Positions 45,355 through 55,637 of a DNA stretch of 64,000 nucleotides are shown one piece after another (position 1 is the first letter of the stretch; each line of letters starts with the position of its first letter). Under the pieces are notes generated by a model. The model searched no databases, was not told where the DNA came from, and was given only the letters and a program-made list of their open reading frames with translations. Both the position numbers and the translations under genes were made by a program. Origin of the DNA: Parahaliea mediterranea (GTDB lineage Bacteria; Pseudomonadota; Gammaproteobacteria; Pseudomonadales; Halieaceae); NCBI RefSeq assembly GCF_003402235.1, contig NZ_QEWO01000007.1:124001-188000 (forward strand), in the 5' to 3' direction.

Positions 45355-46233
45355 TCAACCCCCGAGGGCGCGGATGCGGTCCTCCAGCGGCGGGTGGGAG
45401 CGGAACAGGCTGGTAATGCCTTCCTTCATCTGCTCGCTGATGCCAAAGGCGGTGAGCTCCCCGGGCATGTCCTGGGGCAGCCCCTGTTCCGCGCGCAGGC
45501 GCTGCAGGGCGGCAATCATGGCGCCGTTGCCGGCAAGGCGCGCGCCGGCAGCATCGGCCCGGTATTCGCGCCAGCGGGAGAACCAGAACACTATCATGCT
45601 GGCCAAAAAGCCCAGCACCAACTCGGCGACGATGGTTACCGCATAGTAACCAAGGCCGTAGCCGCGCTCGGTCTTGAACACCACCCGGTCCACCGTGTGG
45701 CCGATGATGCGGGCCAGGAACATCACGAAGGTATTGACCACGCCCTGGATGAGGGTGAGGGTCACCATGTCGCCATTGGCCACGTGGCCAATTTCGTGGG
45801 CCAGCACGGCGCGCACTTCATCCCGCGAAAAACGCTGCAGCAGGCCGGCGCTGACGGCCACCAGGGCGTCGTTGCGGTTCCAGCCGGTGGCAAAGGCGTT
45901 GGCGGCCTGGGAGGGGAAGATGCCCACCTCCGGCATGCCCACGCCCGCCTCTTTGGCCAGCTCGGCCACGGTGTCCACCAGCCAGCGTTCATCCTGGCTG
46001 AGCGGCTGCTCGATGATCTGCGTGCCGGTGCCGCGTTTGGCCATCCACTTGGACAGAAAGAGGGAGATCATGGAGCCGCCGAAACCGAACACGGCGCACA
46101 TGACCAGCAGGGCGCCGAGGTTCAGGTCGACCCCGTTGGCGGCCAGGATGCCCTCCAGGCCAAGCAGGTTGAAGACGATGCTCAGCAGCACCATCACGGC
46201 GATGTTGGTCGCCAGAAACAGCAGGATTCTCAT
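45355..46233 (-). CDS. htpX: Membrane zinc metalloprotease HtpX
   Basis: 292 residues. Two N-terminal membrane helices, the active site [14 protein letters not shown] (HExxH), further helices and the Glu ligand in [16 protein letters not shown]48B family; degrades misfolded inner-membrane proteins and is usually under envelope-stress control. Nothing promoter-like was picked out in the 119 bp upstream. Confidence 0.95.
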   Translation of the reverse strand: MRILLFLATNIAVMVLLSIVFNLLGLEGILAANGVDLNLGALLVMCAVFGFGGSMISLFLSKWMAKRGTGTQIIEQPLSQDERWLVDTVAELAKEAGVGMPEVGIFPSQAANAFATGWNRNDALVAVSAGLLQRFSRDEVRAVLAHEIGHVANGDMVTLTLIQGVVNTFVMFLARIIGHTVDRVVFKTERGYGLGYYAVTIVAELVLGFLASMIVFWFSRWREYRADAAGARLAGNGAMIAALQRLRAEQGLPQDMPGELTAFGISEQMKEGITSLFRSHPPLEDRIRALGG

Positions 46234-46352
46234 GGTCGGGCCTCGGTTGTAACGCTAGGGTATCCGCGATGCGCTCGCGTTGTCTGTACAGTCAGGTTGC
46301 GGCCCACAGGGCGCGGCAGCTGGATTCAACTATGGTGCCTGGGCGGCTTTTT

Positions 46353-46760
46353 TCAAGCGTTTGGGCGCGGCTCCCCGGGGCCGGGCTGGGCTTCGGCTTC
46401 CGCGCCGGCTTCGCCATCAGCCTCGGCATCTGCATCCGCAACAGAGGGCACCGGCGCTTGCTCGCCGCCAGCGGGCGGGGCGGATTCAGGCGCTGCGTCT
46501 GATGCGGCTTCTGCTTCGGGGGCCACCGGCAGGGGAATGTCGCTCACCTGCAGTACCGGTTCGCCCTTGGGGCCAAGCTCCGCCGGCACCACTTCGCCAC
46601 GCAGCTCCACATCCTTGGCGCTCAGTTCAAACAGGGTGTTGATGCCCTCGTCCTGGTGTTTCACCCGCAGCACGGCGCGCGGGTCGCGGCCGTCGACCCA
46701 GGCCTTGGACTTGCCCCAAAAGTGGCCGAGTTGGTTGCGGATTACAAATACCTCAGTCAT
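46353..46760 (-). CDS. Conserved hypothetical protein with acidic Ala/Glu-rich tail
   Basis: 135 residues from ATG 46760. The first ~75 residues look globular (VFVIRNQLGHFWGKSKAWVDG, NTLFELSAKDVELRGEVV), and the last ~60 are low-complexity Ala/Glu/Pro (DADAEADGEAGAEAEAQP). No function is recognised. Located in a minus-strand set with the J-domain and VWA-like genes, 64 bp after the former. Confidence 0.72.
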   Translation of the reverse strand: MTEVFVIRNQLGHFWGKSKAWVDGRDPRAVLRVKHQDEGINTLFELSAKDVELRGEVVPAELGPKGEPVLQVSDIPLPVAPEAEAASDAAPESAPPAGGEQAPVPSVADADAEADGEAGAEAEAQPGPGEPRPNA

Positions 46761-46824
46761 GGCGATTGTGCGGTCTCCAGTTGCCGTCAGGGTAGGGTGG
46801 GTGGGGGCGCAGTGTAAGGCCTGG

Positions 46825-47547
46825 CTACCCGAGCAGGAAGTCCTTGGCCTCGTTGATGCGGGCCGCCAGGTAGTCGCTGCCACCCCGGTCCGGGTGCAGT
46901 TTCTGCATCAGGCTGCGGTGGGCGGTGCTGATCTCGTCGTCGCTGGCGTCTTCCCCCAGGCCGAGAATGGCCAGGGCCTCTTTGCGGGTCATGCCGCTGT
47001 GCCCGGCACCTTGTCCGCCATCTTGCCCGCTACCGGCCTGCTGCTGGCCGTGGTCGGCGCCGGGAAAGCGCTGTTCCAGATAACCCGAGAGCAGCTGGGC
47101 GGAATCGGTATCTTCGCGCCGGCAGTACTGCATCAGCTCATCCAGCTGGGTGCGGTCCATCTCATCCAGGAACCAGTCGGTAAAGGGGCCCTTGAGGACT
47201 TCGCCGCTGAGTTTTCCGCTGTGGTGGTCCAGGTGCACCCGCAGGCAGTCGGTCTCCACCGTTGACTGCTGGGGGCCGCTGGCGCCGGACTTCAGCGAGC
47301 CCAGCATGGGGAACAGGCGCAGCAGGGTCGGGCCCATCTGCCGTATCACCACCAGCAGGCCGGTGAGGGCGGCGCCTATCCAGTGCATGCGCCCGGTGAG
47401 GGTTAGCCCGATGACCACCACCACGGCCACGATCAGGCCCAGCTTGATGTATTCGGCGCGGCGCTTGTGGGGCGGTTGGCGGCGGGCGCGTTGGTAGAGG
47501 ATGTAAACCAGGGCGGCAATCGCCAGCAGCAGTATGAGACGGGGCAC
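46825..47547 (-). CDS. Membrane-anchored J-domain (DnaJ-like) protein
   Basis: 240 residues from GTG 47547. Two N-terminal membrane helices ([18 protein letters not shown] and [19 protein letters not shown]). A central domain includes [30 protein letters not shown]. The C-terminal J-domain includes [21 protein letters not shown] and the HPD motif ([21 protein letters not shown]), resembling TIM14/DjlA types. Should stimulate Hsp70 ATPase at the membrane. The VWA-like gene ends eight bases upstream. Confidence 0.87.
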   Translation of the reverse strand: MPRLILLLAIAALVYILYQRARRQPPHKRRAEYIKLGLIVAVVVVIGLTLTGRMHWIGAALTGLLVVIRQMGPTLLRLFPMLGSLKSGASGPQQSTVETDCLRVHLDHHSGKLSGEVLKGPFTDWFLDEMDRTQLDELMQYCRREDTDSAQLLSGYLEQRFPGADHGQQQAGSGQDGGQGAGHSGMTRKEALAILGLGEDASDDEISTAHRSLMQKLHPDRGGSDYLAARINEAKDFLLG

Positions 47548-47554
47548 TGTTCCC

Positions 47555-48265
47555 TCAGGGCTTGAGTTGCTGAAGCAGCAGTTTAGCACCCTTGGAGGCC
47601 TGGTTTTCCAGTGCCGCGCGGCCCCCGCTGGCATAGCGGGCCACCGCCCCCAGCAGCTCCGCCAGCAGTGCGGCGCTGGCGCTGTCAAAGCGCGCCCAGG
47701 CGCCGCCGGAGAGCCGGGCCATGTCGGCAAAGCAGGTTTGCACCTCGCGGGCGTGGCCCTCCTGGAACAGGAACAGCGGGAGTTTGCGCAGGCCGCATTC
47801 ACCGGCCAGCTGGCACAGGGTGGCGGCGTTTTCTTCCATGGCATCGCCGATAAACACTAGCGCGCGCAGGGGCGCCGCCTGGTGTTCCTTCAGGGCGTGG
47901 CGCAGCAGGCGGGCTATCTGGGTGTGGCCGCCCTCGCAGTGCACCCGCCGCATCAGGGTGGCCAGGGTGTCGCCATCGCCCAGCCAGTCGCTGGCAAAAA
48001 ATTCCTGGAAGCCACGGTAATAACACAGTTGCAGGCTGAGGTTGGCGGCGCCGGTGCCGGCACTGAACATTTGCTGCTGCAGGTGGCTGGCGGTGTCCCA
48101 GGTGGGTTGCCGGCTGGCGGTGGCGTCAATGGCGAAAATCAGGCGCGCCCTGCGCTCGGCCACGCGACTGATGGCGCGGCTGGTGCCCAGAAAGCGAGCG
48201 ATGTCGGTGGCGTTGGCTTTTGCTGCGGGAGGGCGCGAAGGATTGCGCGAGGGAGGGCGGGCCAT
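47555..48265 (-). CDS. VWA-like domain protein
   Basis: 236 residues from ATG 48265. Metal-ion site-like DATAS in [16 protein letters not shown] (DxTxS rather than DxSxS). It has [11 protein letters not shown] and an internal [15 protein letters not shown], with the alternating hydrophobic pattern of a von Willebrand A fold. Function is unknown; such domains usually mediate metal-dependent protein contacts. It lies between the small 63-residue gene and the J-domain gene. Confidence 0.75.
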   Translation of the reverse strand: MARPPSRNPSRPPAAKANATDIARFLGTSRAISRVAERRARLIFAIDATASRQPTWDTASHLQQQMFSAGTGAANLSLQLCYYRGFQEFFASDWLGDGDTLATLMRRVHCEGGHTQIARLLRHALKEHQAAPLRALVFIGDAMEENAATLCQLAGECGLRKLPLFLFQEGHAREVQTCFADMARLSGGAWARFDSASAALLAELLGAVARYASGGRAALENQASKGAKLLLQQLKP

Positions 48266-48281
48266 GCAGTGCTGCGCTTGC

Positions 48282-48473
48282 TTAGTGCTGCTCCAGCCGA
48301 TCCAGGGCCTTGATGCCCTGCAATTCCTGGAGGTAGTGGCGCCGCTGGGACAGCTCGCGCACCGCCTGCCTGAGCTCGGCCTCGCTGATCTCGCGATTGG
48401 CATTGACCAGCTGCCACAGCTTGCGGCTGCACAGTTCGCTGGCGTTAAAGGTGTTGCTTGAATTGGTTGTCAT
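48282..48473 (-). CDS. Small hypothetical helical protein
   Basis: 63 residues from ATG 48473 (AGGAA upstream); a longer frame to 48518 is less likely. Charged helical pattern ISEAELRQAVRELSQRRHYL. No family is recognised. It begins the four-gene minus-strand run with the VWA-like gene 16 bp downstream. Confidence 0.62.
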   Translation of the reverse strand: MTTNSSNTFNASELCSRKLWQLVNANREISEAELRQAVRELSQRRHYLQELQGIKALDRLEQH

Positions 48474-48564
48474 TGTGTCTGTGTTCCTTGTCGTTACCGC
48501 TCCAGCGTGCCACCCCATTGTGACAGCAGCGTGACGTCATAAGTTTCCGATGGTTGCAGCCAGC

Positions 48565-50562
48565 TTACCCCGTCCACAGGGAAAAGGGAAAGGGCGGCTC
48601 GCCCTCAAACACCGGGGTTTGCAGCACCGGTTGCTCGCCCGCCCGCCACAGGGGCACCTCGAAGCGAGCGCGGTAGCGCACTGCTGGCGCTGCGGTGAAG
48701 GGGCGCCGGGCGCCTTCGATGGCCACCAGCTCCACCGCCAGTGCCGTGGCGCTGAAGCGGGCAATGCCGTAGCCGTTGGCGTCGCTGTCGGCAAAGCGCA
48801 AACCCGGGTTGGCCGGATTGCTGCCGAGCCACTGGGCCAGCCGTTCGCTACCCAGCCGGTGGTAGGCAAAGGCGGCCAGTACGCCCTGTAGCAGGGTCAT
48901 ATTCCAGTTGGGTTGCAAAGCGCCATCCTGCTCTGCGGTGATCAGGGCGGCAAAGTCCGGGTGATCCTCCCCGGCGATGGCGCGCACGCTGTCGTACAGG
49001 GGGGTGGAGCTGATGCCGGCGCAGCTGAAGTCCACCGCCACCGCCGGGCTGTTTTTGTCGCCGGGGTCGGTGAGGATGGCCCCGGCCCCGTGCATGTGGT
49101 GATCGCCCGACAGCGAGACTACCCCGGCGGTGCCGGTGCTGTTCAGGTGTTCCATCACCGTGCGGTATTCGTGGGGATAGCCCTGCCAGGCGTCGATATT
49201 GAACACGCAGTCCTCGTAGCCGGCAAAGGGAATGCTGGACAAATCCAGTCGCAGTGGCAGCAGGGGCAGGGGGTTGGCCCAGAGTTTCCAGGGCGCCTTG
49301 GAGGCGCCAAGGCCGTCCAGTAGCCACTGGCGCTGTTCGCTGCCAAGGCAGGTGCCGGGGGCCCGGTCGCGGGCCGGGTTTGGCACACTGCCATCGCCCC
49401 AGGGCAGGGTCGCCGGCGGCTGGCCGTTGTTGTATTCGCGGCCGGCGTCGGCCAGGGCCACCAGTTCAACCGAGTTCATGGGCAGGCCCACGGATTCCGC
49501 GGTGCCCTCCTTGAGGCAGGGCGGGCTGCGGTAGCTGCGCTCGTCGGTGATGAACATATCCACCAGGCTGCCCCACTGCAGGCGGCGGTAAATGCGCAGG
49601 CTGTCGCGGGCGAGCCGGTTGTCGCTGTCGGCGCCGGCACCCAGTTGCGCACGGCGCAGCCCGTGGCTGGGCTGGTCGCTGAACTCATCCAGCGCGCAGG
49701 GGATGAACTCGAACCAGGCGCGGTTGGCGTCCAGCTTGCGCTGGGCCTCCAGCACCGGCTCTGGCCCGTAGTGGCTGTAGCTCTGGAAGTTGTCGTCGCT
49801 GAATTCGTGATCGTCCCAGGTGTAGATGAAGGGCCAGCGCGCCCGCGCTTCCTGCAGGTGGGGGTCGGCGAGGTAGGTTTTGTAAAGGTGGCGGTAATCG
49901 GCCAGGCTCACCGCATAGCGGTTGCCCTCGCCGCGCTCGCCGTTGGGGAAGGGCGGCAACACGCGCGACGGTGGGCTGCCGTCCTGGCGGGTGTGCCAGC
50001 TGCGCTCGTAGATGAAGTCCCCAAGGTGCAGCACTGCGTCAATGCGCGCATCGGCCGCGGCGGCCAAATCGTCTTCAATCAGCCGCGCCCAGGCGCCAAA
50101 GTAGGCCTGCTCAAAGTTCTGGCAGCTCACAAAGGCCAGGTTGAGCGGCCGGGCCAGGCCGGGCGCGGGGGCCGTGCAGGTGCGGCCGGTGCGCGAGCGT
50201 GTGTCGGTGGCGCCAACAAAACGGTAGTAGTACCAGCGCCCGGGGGCCAGGCCGTCGATAAACACGCGCAGGGTGTAGTCGTTGTCGGCGCTGGCCGACA
50301 GGGGCCGGGCCAGCAGTGGCTCGGCAAAGTCCGCCTGTTCGCTCACCTCCAGCATCACCTGGCAGACGGCGCCGCCGTCGCGCGGTACGGCGCGGGTCCA
50401 GAGCATCACGCTGTTGCTGCGCGGGTCGCCGGAGGCCACCCCCTGGGGGAAGTCCAGCGCGGCGCTGGGGGCCGCCTGGCTGGCAGCGGCAACCTCGCCA
50501 ACGCTCAGCAAAAACGTGCCGGTGGATAGCAGGGTAAGAAGTTCTCGGCGTGAAAGGCTCAT
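48565..50562 (-). CDS. phoD: PhoD-like alkaline phosphatase/phosphodiesterase (Tat-exported)
   Basis: 665 residues from ATG 50562. A Tat signal (MSLSRRELLTLLSTGTFLL) is followed by an N-terminal PhoD domain (FPQGVASGDPRSNSVMLWTRA). The metallophosphatase core has LGDFIYERSW, YTWDDHEFSDDN, LSGDHHMHGAG. Ca/Fe phosphodiesterase of the periplasm. The open frame continues 1.4 kb further upstream, but that part is antisense to the receptor gene and not protein-like. Divergent from the receptor at 50842. Confidence 0.9.
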   Translation of the reverse strand: MSLSRRELLTLLSTGTFLLSVGEVAAASQAAPSAALDFPQGVASGDPRSNSVMLWTRAVPRDGGAVCQVMLEVSEQADFAEPLLARPLSASADNDYTLRVFIDGLAPGRWYYYRFVGATDTRSRTGRTCTAPAPGLARPLNLAFVSCQNFEQAYFGAWARLIEDDLAAAADARIDAVLHLGDFIYERSWHTRQDGSPPSRVLPPFPNGERGEGNRYAVSLADYRHLYKTYLADPHLQEARARWPFIYTWDDHEFSDDNFQSYSHYGPEPVLEAQRKLDANRAWFEFIPCALDEFSDQPSHGLRRAQLGAGADSDNRLARDSLRIYRRLQWGSLVDMFITDERSYRSPPCLKEGTAESVGLPMNSVELVALADAGREYNNGQPPATLPWGDGSVPNPARDRAPGTCLGSEQRQWLLDGLGASKAPWKLWANPLPLLPLRLDLSSIPFAGYEDCVFNIDAWQGYPHEYRTVMEHLNSTGTAGVVSLSGDHHMHGAGAILTDPGDKNSPAVAVDFSCAGISSTPLYDSVRAIAGEDHPDFAALITAEQDGALQPNWNMTLLQGVLAAFAYHRLGSERLAQWLGSNPANPGLRFADSDANGYGIARFSATALAVELVAIEGARRPFTAAPAVRYRARFEVPLWRAGEQPVLQTPVFEGEPPFPFSLWTG

Positions 50563-50841
50563 GGCAGGTTCCTGGCAGCGAGCCGTTAGTCTAGAGGCTA
50601 TTGCGCGCGTGACATACCCCAGTGTGTTAGCGGCGGTGTGCAGCGGCCAGTTCTGATAGTTGAACCAGCCTTTGCGATTCTGGCGGGATGATTCGCAGAC
50701 GCGCTCTCTGGCAATTTCCCGCCTTGTTGCGTTGGCGGAAACTGGTTCTAATGGATGCGCGGGCAAGTAGTACCTGAATCGGTGGTACAGGCCTGGCCTG
50801 CTGCCACCGCGTGCAAAATAATGATAAACCTGAGGTGTGTA

Positions 50842-53316
50842 ATGCCAGTATTTTTCGCTTCCCGGAAGGGGTTTACTCCTGTTCTGATGGCCGCGGCCGT
50901 GGCCTCTGCGCTGCAAACCGTCCCGGTTATAGCTGTGGCCCAGAACAACGTGCTGGAGGAGGTGGTGGTCACCGCCCGGCGCCGGGCTGAAAGCCTGCAG
51001 GAAACGCCAGTTGCCGTCACCGCCATGGACGCATCCGCCCTGCGCGACGCCGGTGTACGCAACCTGGCCGACCTGAACCAGATCGCCCCCAGTATCGACG
51101 TGGCCAGCGCCAACGGCAACGCGCCCCTGGCCAATGTCTATATTCGCGGCGTTGGCCAGCGCAATTCCGGCGCCAATATCGACTCCGGCGTGGGCATTTA
51201 TATCGACGATGTGTATTCCGGCCGCCCGGATGGCGCCCTGCTGGACTTGAACGACATCCAGTCCGTGCAGGTGCTGCGCGGGCCCCAGGGCACCCTGTTT
51301 GGCAAGAACACCACCGGCGGCGCCCTGGTGTTCACCACCAATCGGCCGACCGACGAGTTCGAAGGCTCCGTGGGCGTGCGGGTGGGCAACTACAATCGCC
51401 TGGACGGCGACTTTGTCCTCAACCTGCCGGTCACCGACAACCTCTGGACCCGCCTGTCCGGGGTGGCCCGCACCCGTGATGGCTACATCGACAACCTGTT
51501 CGACGGTGAAGACTACATGGACGAGGACCGCCAGAGCCTGATCTGGCAGACCCGCTGGGTGCCGACCGAAAGCCTCACCATCGACCTCAACCTGAACTGG
51601 GCCGAAACTGACCAGACCATGCGCCCGCAAAAGTGCATGCCGGTGCCGGGTACGATCGGCTGGCAGGCGCAGATTTTTGACACCATTGCCATTGTGCCCG
51701 CCACCGGTAAAACCGTGGACGAGCACTGCGCCGAAGCCCGCGAGGCCGGCGACAACAACACTGTCATTTCTGACCTTGGCGGCGACTACTACGCCGAGAA
51801 CAAGGGCAGCGCCCTGACCGTGGAATGGGCCCTGACCGACGACCTCAGCCTGAAGAGCATCAGCGCCTGGCGTGGCACCGAGGCCTACCAGAACGATGAC
51901 CTGGATAGCATAGGGGTGCCCTTTTTGCACCGCACGAACACCGTTCACCCCACCTTCCAGAACCCGGCGGAAACCGACCAGTACAGCCAGGAGTTGCAAC
52001 TGGTGGGCAGCGGCTTTGATGATCGGCTGCAGTACGTGACCGGCCTGTACTGGTTCCAGGAAGAGACTTCCGGGCGCACCAACACCAACTACCTGGGCCC
52101 CTTTGACCCGGCGGTGGCCAACCTGTTCTTCCTAAGCAGCACCGCCTCCACGCTGGCGGCGGATAACCGGGCAGTGGCCGCCTTTGCCCAGGCCGAGTGG
52201 GAATTCAACGACAACTGGCGCGCCACCGTGGGCCTGCGCTACACCGACGAAACCCGCGAACTGGAGCGGGTGAACTACCTGCCTGACCCGGCGACGCTGG
52301 ACGCCAACGGCGGCCCGGCCATACCGGTAGGCGGTGGCCTGTATGCGGTGCAGCGCCCGGACTTTGTGTTCAACCCCAACTTCGCCTTTATCGAGAACGA
52401 CATCGCCAGCGACAAAGTCGACAACAGCGACGTTACGCCCATGGCGAGCCTGCAGTACATGATTGACGAGATCGGCTGGATCGACCAGGGCAGCCTCTAT
52501 GTCACCTACAGCGAGGGCTTCCTCTCCGGCGGTTTGTCCGAGGCGCCCACCGGGGATCTGGAAGAGTTTGAGCCCGAAGAGGTAGAAAACTGGGAGCTGG
52601 GTTTCAAGCTGGATCTGGCCGATCGCCGGCTGCGGATCAACGGCGCCCTGTTCTTTACCGACTACATCAACCGCCAACTCACCACCCTGGTGATCAACCC
52701 GGAGACCAACTCGCCCTCGGGCGCCACCATCAATGCTGCCAAGTCGAGCATCGACGGGCTGGAACTGGAAACCACCTGGCTGGCCACCGACAACCTGGTG
52801 CTGACCTTCAACATGACCCTGGCCGATGGCGATATCCAGGAGTTTGACGACACGCAAATCCTGCTGGCCGATACCAGCGTGGCGCCGGGGCCGGGTTGCA
52901 CCCGCTCCAACCTGAGCCTGGTGGTGGTGGATGCCTGCCCCAACGACCGCTCCGACGAGAACCTGCCGCGCCTGGCAGAGGAGACCTACCTGCTGGCCGC
53001 CCAGTACACCCTGGAAACCAGTGTAGGCACCTTCCTGCCCCGGGTGCAGGCCAGCTGGAAGCTGGACATGGACTTCTGCTTTGACTCCAGCAGCTGCCGC
53101 AGCGGGCTGTGGTATGAGGACGAGCAGTTTGAGCTCAGCGCGCGGTTGACCTGGATTTCCCCGGGCGAAAATTGGGTTGGCTCAATCTACGGCACCAACC
53201 TCACCGACGAGGATTACAAAGTGGGCGGCACCGCCCTGGTGGAATCCGAAGGGGTGGGCGGCATCGCTTACGCGCCGCCGCGCATGTATGGCGCGGAGCT
53301 GGAGTACCGGTTCTGA
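50842..53316 (+). CDS. TonB-dependent receptor
   Basis: 824 residues from ATG 50842 (TGAGG at 7 bp). Signal peptide to about residue 33, then TonB-box-like LEEVVVTARRR. The plug has IRGVGQRNSGANIDSGVGIYIDDVY region and VLRGPQGTLFGKNTTGGALVFTTN, the barrel has the C-terminal ...YGAELEYRF. Substrate is unknown. Such large receptors in marine gammaproteobacteria often serve hydrophobic or aromatic compounds, and steroid or lipid uptake is conceivable from the region (inference). Confidence 0.92.
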   Translation: MPVFFASRKGFTPVLMAAAVASALQTVPVIAVAQNNVLEEVVVTARRRAESLQETPVAVTAMDASALRDAGVRNLADLNQIAPSIDVASANGNAPLANVYIRGVGQRNSGANIDSGVGIYIDDVYSGRPDGALLDLNDIQSVQVLRGPQGTLFGKNTTGGALVFTTNRPTDEFEGSVGVRVGNYNRLDGDFVLNLPVTDNLWTRLSGVARTRDGYIDNLFDGEDYMDEDRQSLIWQTRWVPTESLTIDLNLNWAETDQTMRPQKCMPVPGTIGWQAQIFDTIAIVPATGKTVDEHCAEAREAGDNNTVISDLGGDYYAENKGSALTVEWALTDDLSLKSISAWRGTEAYQNDDLDSIGVPFLHRTNTVHPTFQNPAETDQYSQELQLVGSGFDDRLQYVTGLYWFQEETSGRTNTNYLGPFDPAVANLFFLSSTASTLAADNRAVAAFAQAEWEFNDNWRATVGLRYTDETRELERVNYLPDPATLDANGGPAIPVGGGLYAVQRPDFVFNPNFAFIENDIASDKVDNSDVTPMASLQYMIDEIGWIDQGSLYVTYSEGFLSGGLSEAPTGDLEEFEPEEVENWELGFKLDLADRRLRINGALFFTDYINRQLTTLVINPETNSPSGATINAAKSSIDGLELETTWLATDNLVLTFNMTLADGDIQEFDDTQILLADTSVAPGPGCTRSNLSLVVVDACPNDRSDENLPRLAEETYLLAAQYTLETSVGTFLPRVQASWKLDMDFCFDSSSCRSGLWYEDEQFELSARLTWISPGENWVGSIYGTNLTDEDYKVGGTALVESEGVGGIAYAPPRMYGAELEYRF

Positions 53317-53338
53317 TGCGTCGTGCTTAAACCAGCGC

Positions 53339-54061
53339 TTAGTGGGCCGGCGCCAACAGCCGGCCCAGCAGCGCGGTTACCGCGTTTTCCACTCGCAGGA
53401 TGCGCGGGCCGAGGGACACCGTCTCCAGGCCCGCGCTCTGCAGCATGTCCACTTCGTAGGGAATAAAGCCACCTTCCGGGCCGATGGCCAGCAGCAATGG
53501 CGTATCCGCAGTGCTTGGAGCAGCCCCGGCGCCGGGTGTCGGATGGGCCAGCAGGCCGCGCCGGCCCTGTAGCAGGCCCGGCAGGCGATCCTCCACAAAG
53601 GGCTTGAAGCGCCTCTCCAGTGTCACTGCAGGCAACACGGTGTCGCGCGACTGCTCCAGCCCCTGCAGCAGGTAGCTGCGCAGCGTTGCGTCATTCAGCA
53701 CGGGCGTCTGCCAGAAGCTTTTTTCCACCCGATAGCTGTTGAACAGCACCAGATGCTCCACCCCGAATTCGGCGGCCCCGCGCAGTATGCGGCGCAGCAT
53801 CTTTGGCCGCGGCAGGGCCACCAGCAGGGTTACCGGCAGTTTTGGTGGAGGGTTGCAGTCCAGCTGGAAGGTAATGGTAGCCTGCCGGTCGGTGAGGGCG
53901 GTAATGCGCCCCTCGCCCATCAGGCCGCCGATTTCGCCCACGCGGACACTGTCGCCCACCGCTGCCCGGTGCACGCTGTGCAGGTGTTGCAGGCGCTGGT
54001 CGGCAACGCGGATTTCACCGGGGGCGCAGAGGTCGGCGGCGCTAAAAAGCAGCAGGTTCAA
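53339..54061 (-). CDS. rsmE: 16S rRNA (uracil-1498-N3)-methyltransferase RsmE
   Basis: 240 residues; SPOUT methyltransferase for U1498 of 16S rRNA. N-terminal PUA-like part (HLHSVHRAAVGDSVRVGEIGG), then ALPRPKMLRRILRGAAEFGVEHLVLFNS and the knot motif IGPEGGFIPYEVDMLQSAG with LGPRILRVENAV. Seven bases after rimO on the same strand. A hairpin (GGGCCGGC arms) lies inside its 3' end at 53344-53366. Confidence 0.95.
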   Translation of the reverse strand: MNLLLFSAADLCAPGEIRVADQRLQHLHSVHRAAVGDSVRVGEIGGLMGEGRITALTDRQATITFQLDCNPPPKLPVTLLVALPRPKMLRRILRGAAEFGVEHLVLFNSYRVEKSFWQTPVLNDATLRSYLLQGLEQSRDTVLPAVTLERRFKPFVEDRLPGLLQGRRGLLAHPTPGAGAAPSTADTPLLLAIGPEGGFIPYEVDMLQSAGLETVSLGPRILRVENAVTALLGRLLAPAH

Positions 54062-54068
54062 GGGTGGA

Positions 54069-55394
54069 CTAGCCCGCCCACAGGTCGTATTCGTCGGCGC
54101 CGGTCACTTGGGCTTCCACAAAATCGCCGGGGTTGAGGTCGGTAATGCCGTCTAGGTAGACCTTGCCGTCAATCTCCGGCGCGTCGCCGGTGGAGCGGCC
54201 GATGGCGCCTTCTTCATCCACCGCGTCAATCAGGATCTCGATGGTTTTGCCCACCTTGGCCTGCAGCTTGGCGGCGCTGATTTCCTGTTGCACGGCCATG
54301 AAGCGCTCCCAGCGTTCCTGCTTGATGGCTTCCGGCACCGGGTCTGGCAGGTCGTTGGCGGCGGCGCCCTTCACCGGGGAGTACTGGAAGCAGCCCACCC
54401 GGTCCAGTTGGGCCTCGCGCAAAAAGTCCAGCAGGATGTCAAAGTCGCGCTCGGTCTCCCCCGGGAAGCCGACAATAAACGTGCTGCGCAGGGTGAGGCC
54501 GGGGCAGATGCCGCGCCAGTGGTGGATGCGATCCAGCACTTTTTCCGCCGCGGCCGGACGCTTCATGCGCTTGAGCACATCGGGGCTGCCGTGCTGGAAG
54601 GGGATGTCCAGGTAGGGCAGGATTTTGCCCTCTGCCATCAGCGGGATGATGTTGTCCACGTGGGGGTAGGGGTAAACGTAGTGCAGGCGCACCCACACGC
54701 CGAACTCGCCCAGCGCCTCGCACAGCTCCTGCATGCGAGTCTTCAGCGGCCGGCCGTTCCAGAAGCCGGTGCGGTACTTCATGTCCACGCCGTAGGCGCT
54801 GGTGTCCTGGGAGATAACCAGCAGCTCGCGCACGCCGGCCTTCACCAGCCGCTCCGCCTCTTCCATCACATCGCCGATGGGGCGGCTCACCAGATCGCCG
54901 CGCATGGCGGGGATGATGCAGAACTTGCAGCGGTGGTTGCAGCCTTCGGAAATTTTCAGGTAGGCGTAGTGGCGCGGTGTGAGCTTGACGCCCTGGGGCG
55001 GCACCAGGTCCACGTAGGGGTCGTGCACCGGGGTGTGGGGCACGTACTGGTGCACGGCGCCCACCACTTCCTCGTAGGCGGCGGGCCCGGTGACCGACAG
55101 CACCTTGGGGTGCAGCTCACGGATGGCGGCGGCATCGTCACCCTTGCCCATGCAGCCGGTGACGATCACCTTGCCGTTCTCACTGATGGCCTCGCCAATG
55201 GCGTCCAGGGATTCCTGCTTGGCGCTGTCGATAAAGCCGCAGGTGTTGACCACCACCAGCTCGGCGTCTTCGTAGCGCGGCACAATGTCGTAGCCGTCCA
55301 GCTTGAGCTGGGTGAGGATGCGCTCTGAGTCCACCAGGGCTTTAGGGCACCCTAGACTCACGAAGCCTATACTTTTTCTGCCTTCATTGCTCAT
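54069..55394 (-). CDS. rimO: Ribosomal protein uS12 methylthiotransferase RimO
   Basis: 441 residues. Radical-SAM methylthiotransferase that modifies Asp88 of S12. N-terminal MTTase domain ([19 protein letters not shown]), radical-SAM CxxxCxxC ([17 protein letters not shown]), and a C-terminal TRAM domain ending in DEYDLWAG. Cys residues for the second cluster lie in the N-terminal part. First gene of rimO-rsmE. Its upstream region (55395-55637) is the left border of the AT-rich island. Confidence 0.96.
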   Translation of the reverse strand: MSNEGRKSIGFVSLGCPKALVDSERILTQLKLDGYDIVPRYEDAELVVVNTCGFIDSAKQESLDAIGEAISENGKVIVTGCMGKGDDAAAIRELHPKVLSVTGPAAYEEVVGAVHQYVPHTPVHDPYVDLVPPQGVKLTPRHYAYLKISEGCNHRCKFCIIPAMRGDLVSRPIGDVMEEAERLVKAGVRELLVISQDTSAYGVDMKYRTGFWNGRPLKTRMQELCEALGEFGVWVRLHYVYPYPHVDNIIPLMAEGKILPYLDIPFQHGSPDVLKRMKRPAAAEKVLDRIHHWRGICPGLTLRSTFIVGFPGETERDFDILLDFLREAQLDRVGCFQYSPVKGAAANDLPDPVPEAIKQERWERFMAVQQEISAAKLQAKVGKTIEILIDAVDEEGAIGRSTGDAPEIDGKVYLDGITDLNPGDFVEAQVTGADEYDLWAG

Positions 55395-55606
55395 AAATTA
55401 ACCAATTGTCGCCCTGCGGGTGCTTTCAATGACTTGCTGGGCAACTCAATTGCAGCAATGCGCATGGGTATTTCAAAGGGGTAGTGAAAGTGGCGCGATG
55501 ATACCTGATAGCCCGGATTTATAAAGGTAAAAACGGGCAAAAAATGACCAGCACACAAGAACCGGACTTAGGTAGCAGTAAAAGGCATAAAGGTTTGTTG
55601 TTGTTA

Positions 55607-55624
55607 GATTTTTACGCAAAAATC
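55607..55624. promoter_or_regulatory. Perfect inverted repeat before the serine recombinase
   Basis: GATTTTT-ACGC-AAAAATC, seven-base arms, 14 bp before the GTG start. It lies in the 243-bp rimO/recombinase gap 55395-55637, which holds no gene. It may be part of an attachment site, an operator or the ribosome-site hairpin. Confidence 0.45.
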
Positions 55625-55637
55625 GGGGAAGAATCAG

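Noticed and set aside
45394-47265. 623-residue forward frame over htpX and J-domain genes
   Set aside because: Antisense shadow with repetitive Gly/His/Gln composition.
50563-51999. Large upstream extension of the PhoD open frame on the minus strand
   Set aside because: It is antisense to the TonB receptor, with no recognisable motifs; the Tat signal at ATG 50562 is the real start.
53344-53366. GC hairpin (GGGCCGGC arms) as a terminator between the TonB receptor and rsmE
   Set aside because: It lies inside the conserved rsmE C-terminus and has no T-run; may be chance in GC-rich coding DNA.
55395-55637. A tRNA or direct repeat serving as island attachment site
   Set aside because: No cloverleaf-like sequence was seen, and the right junction lies outside the window so repeats cannot be matched.
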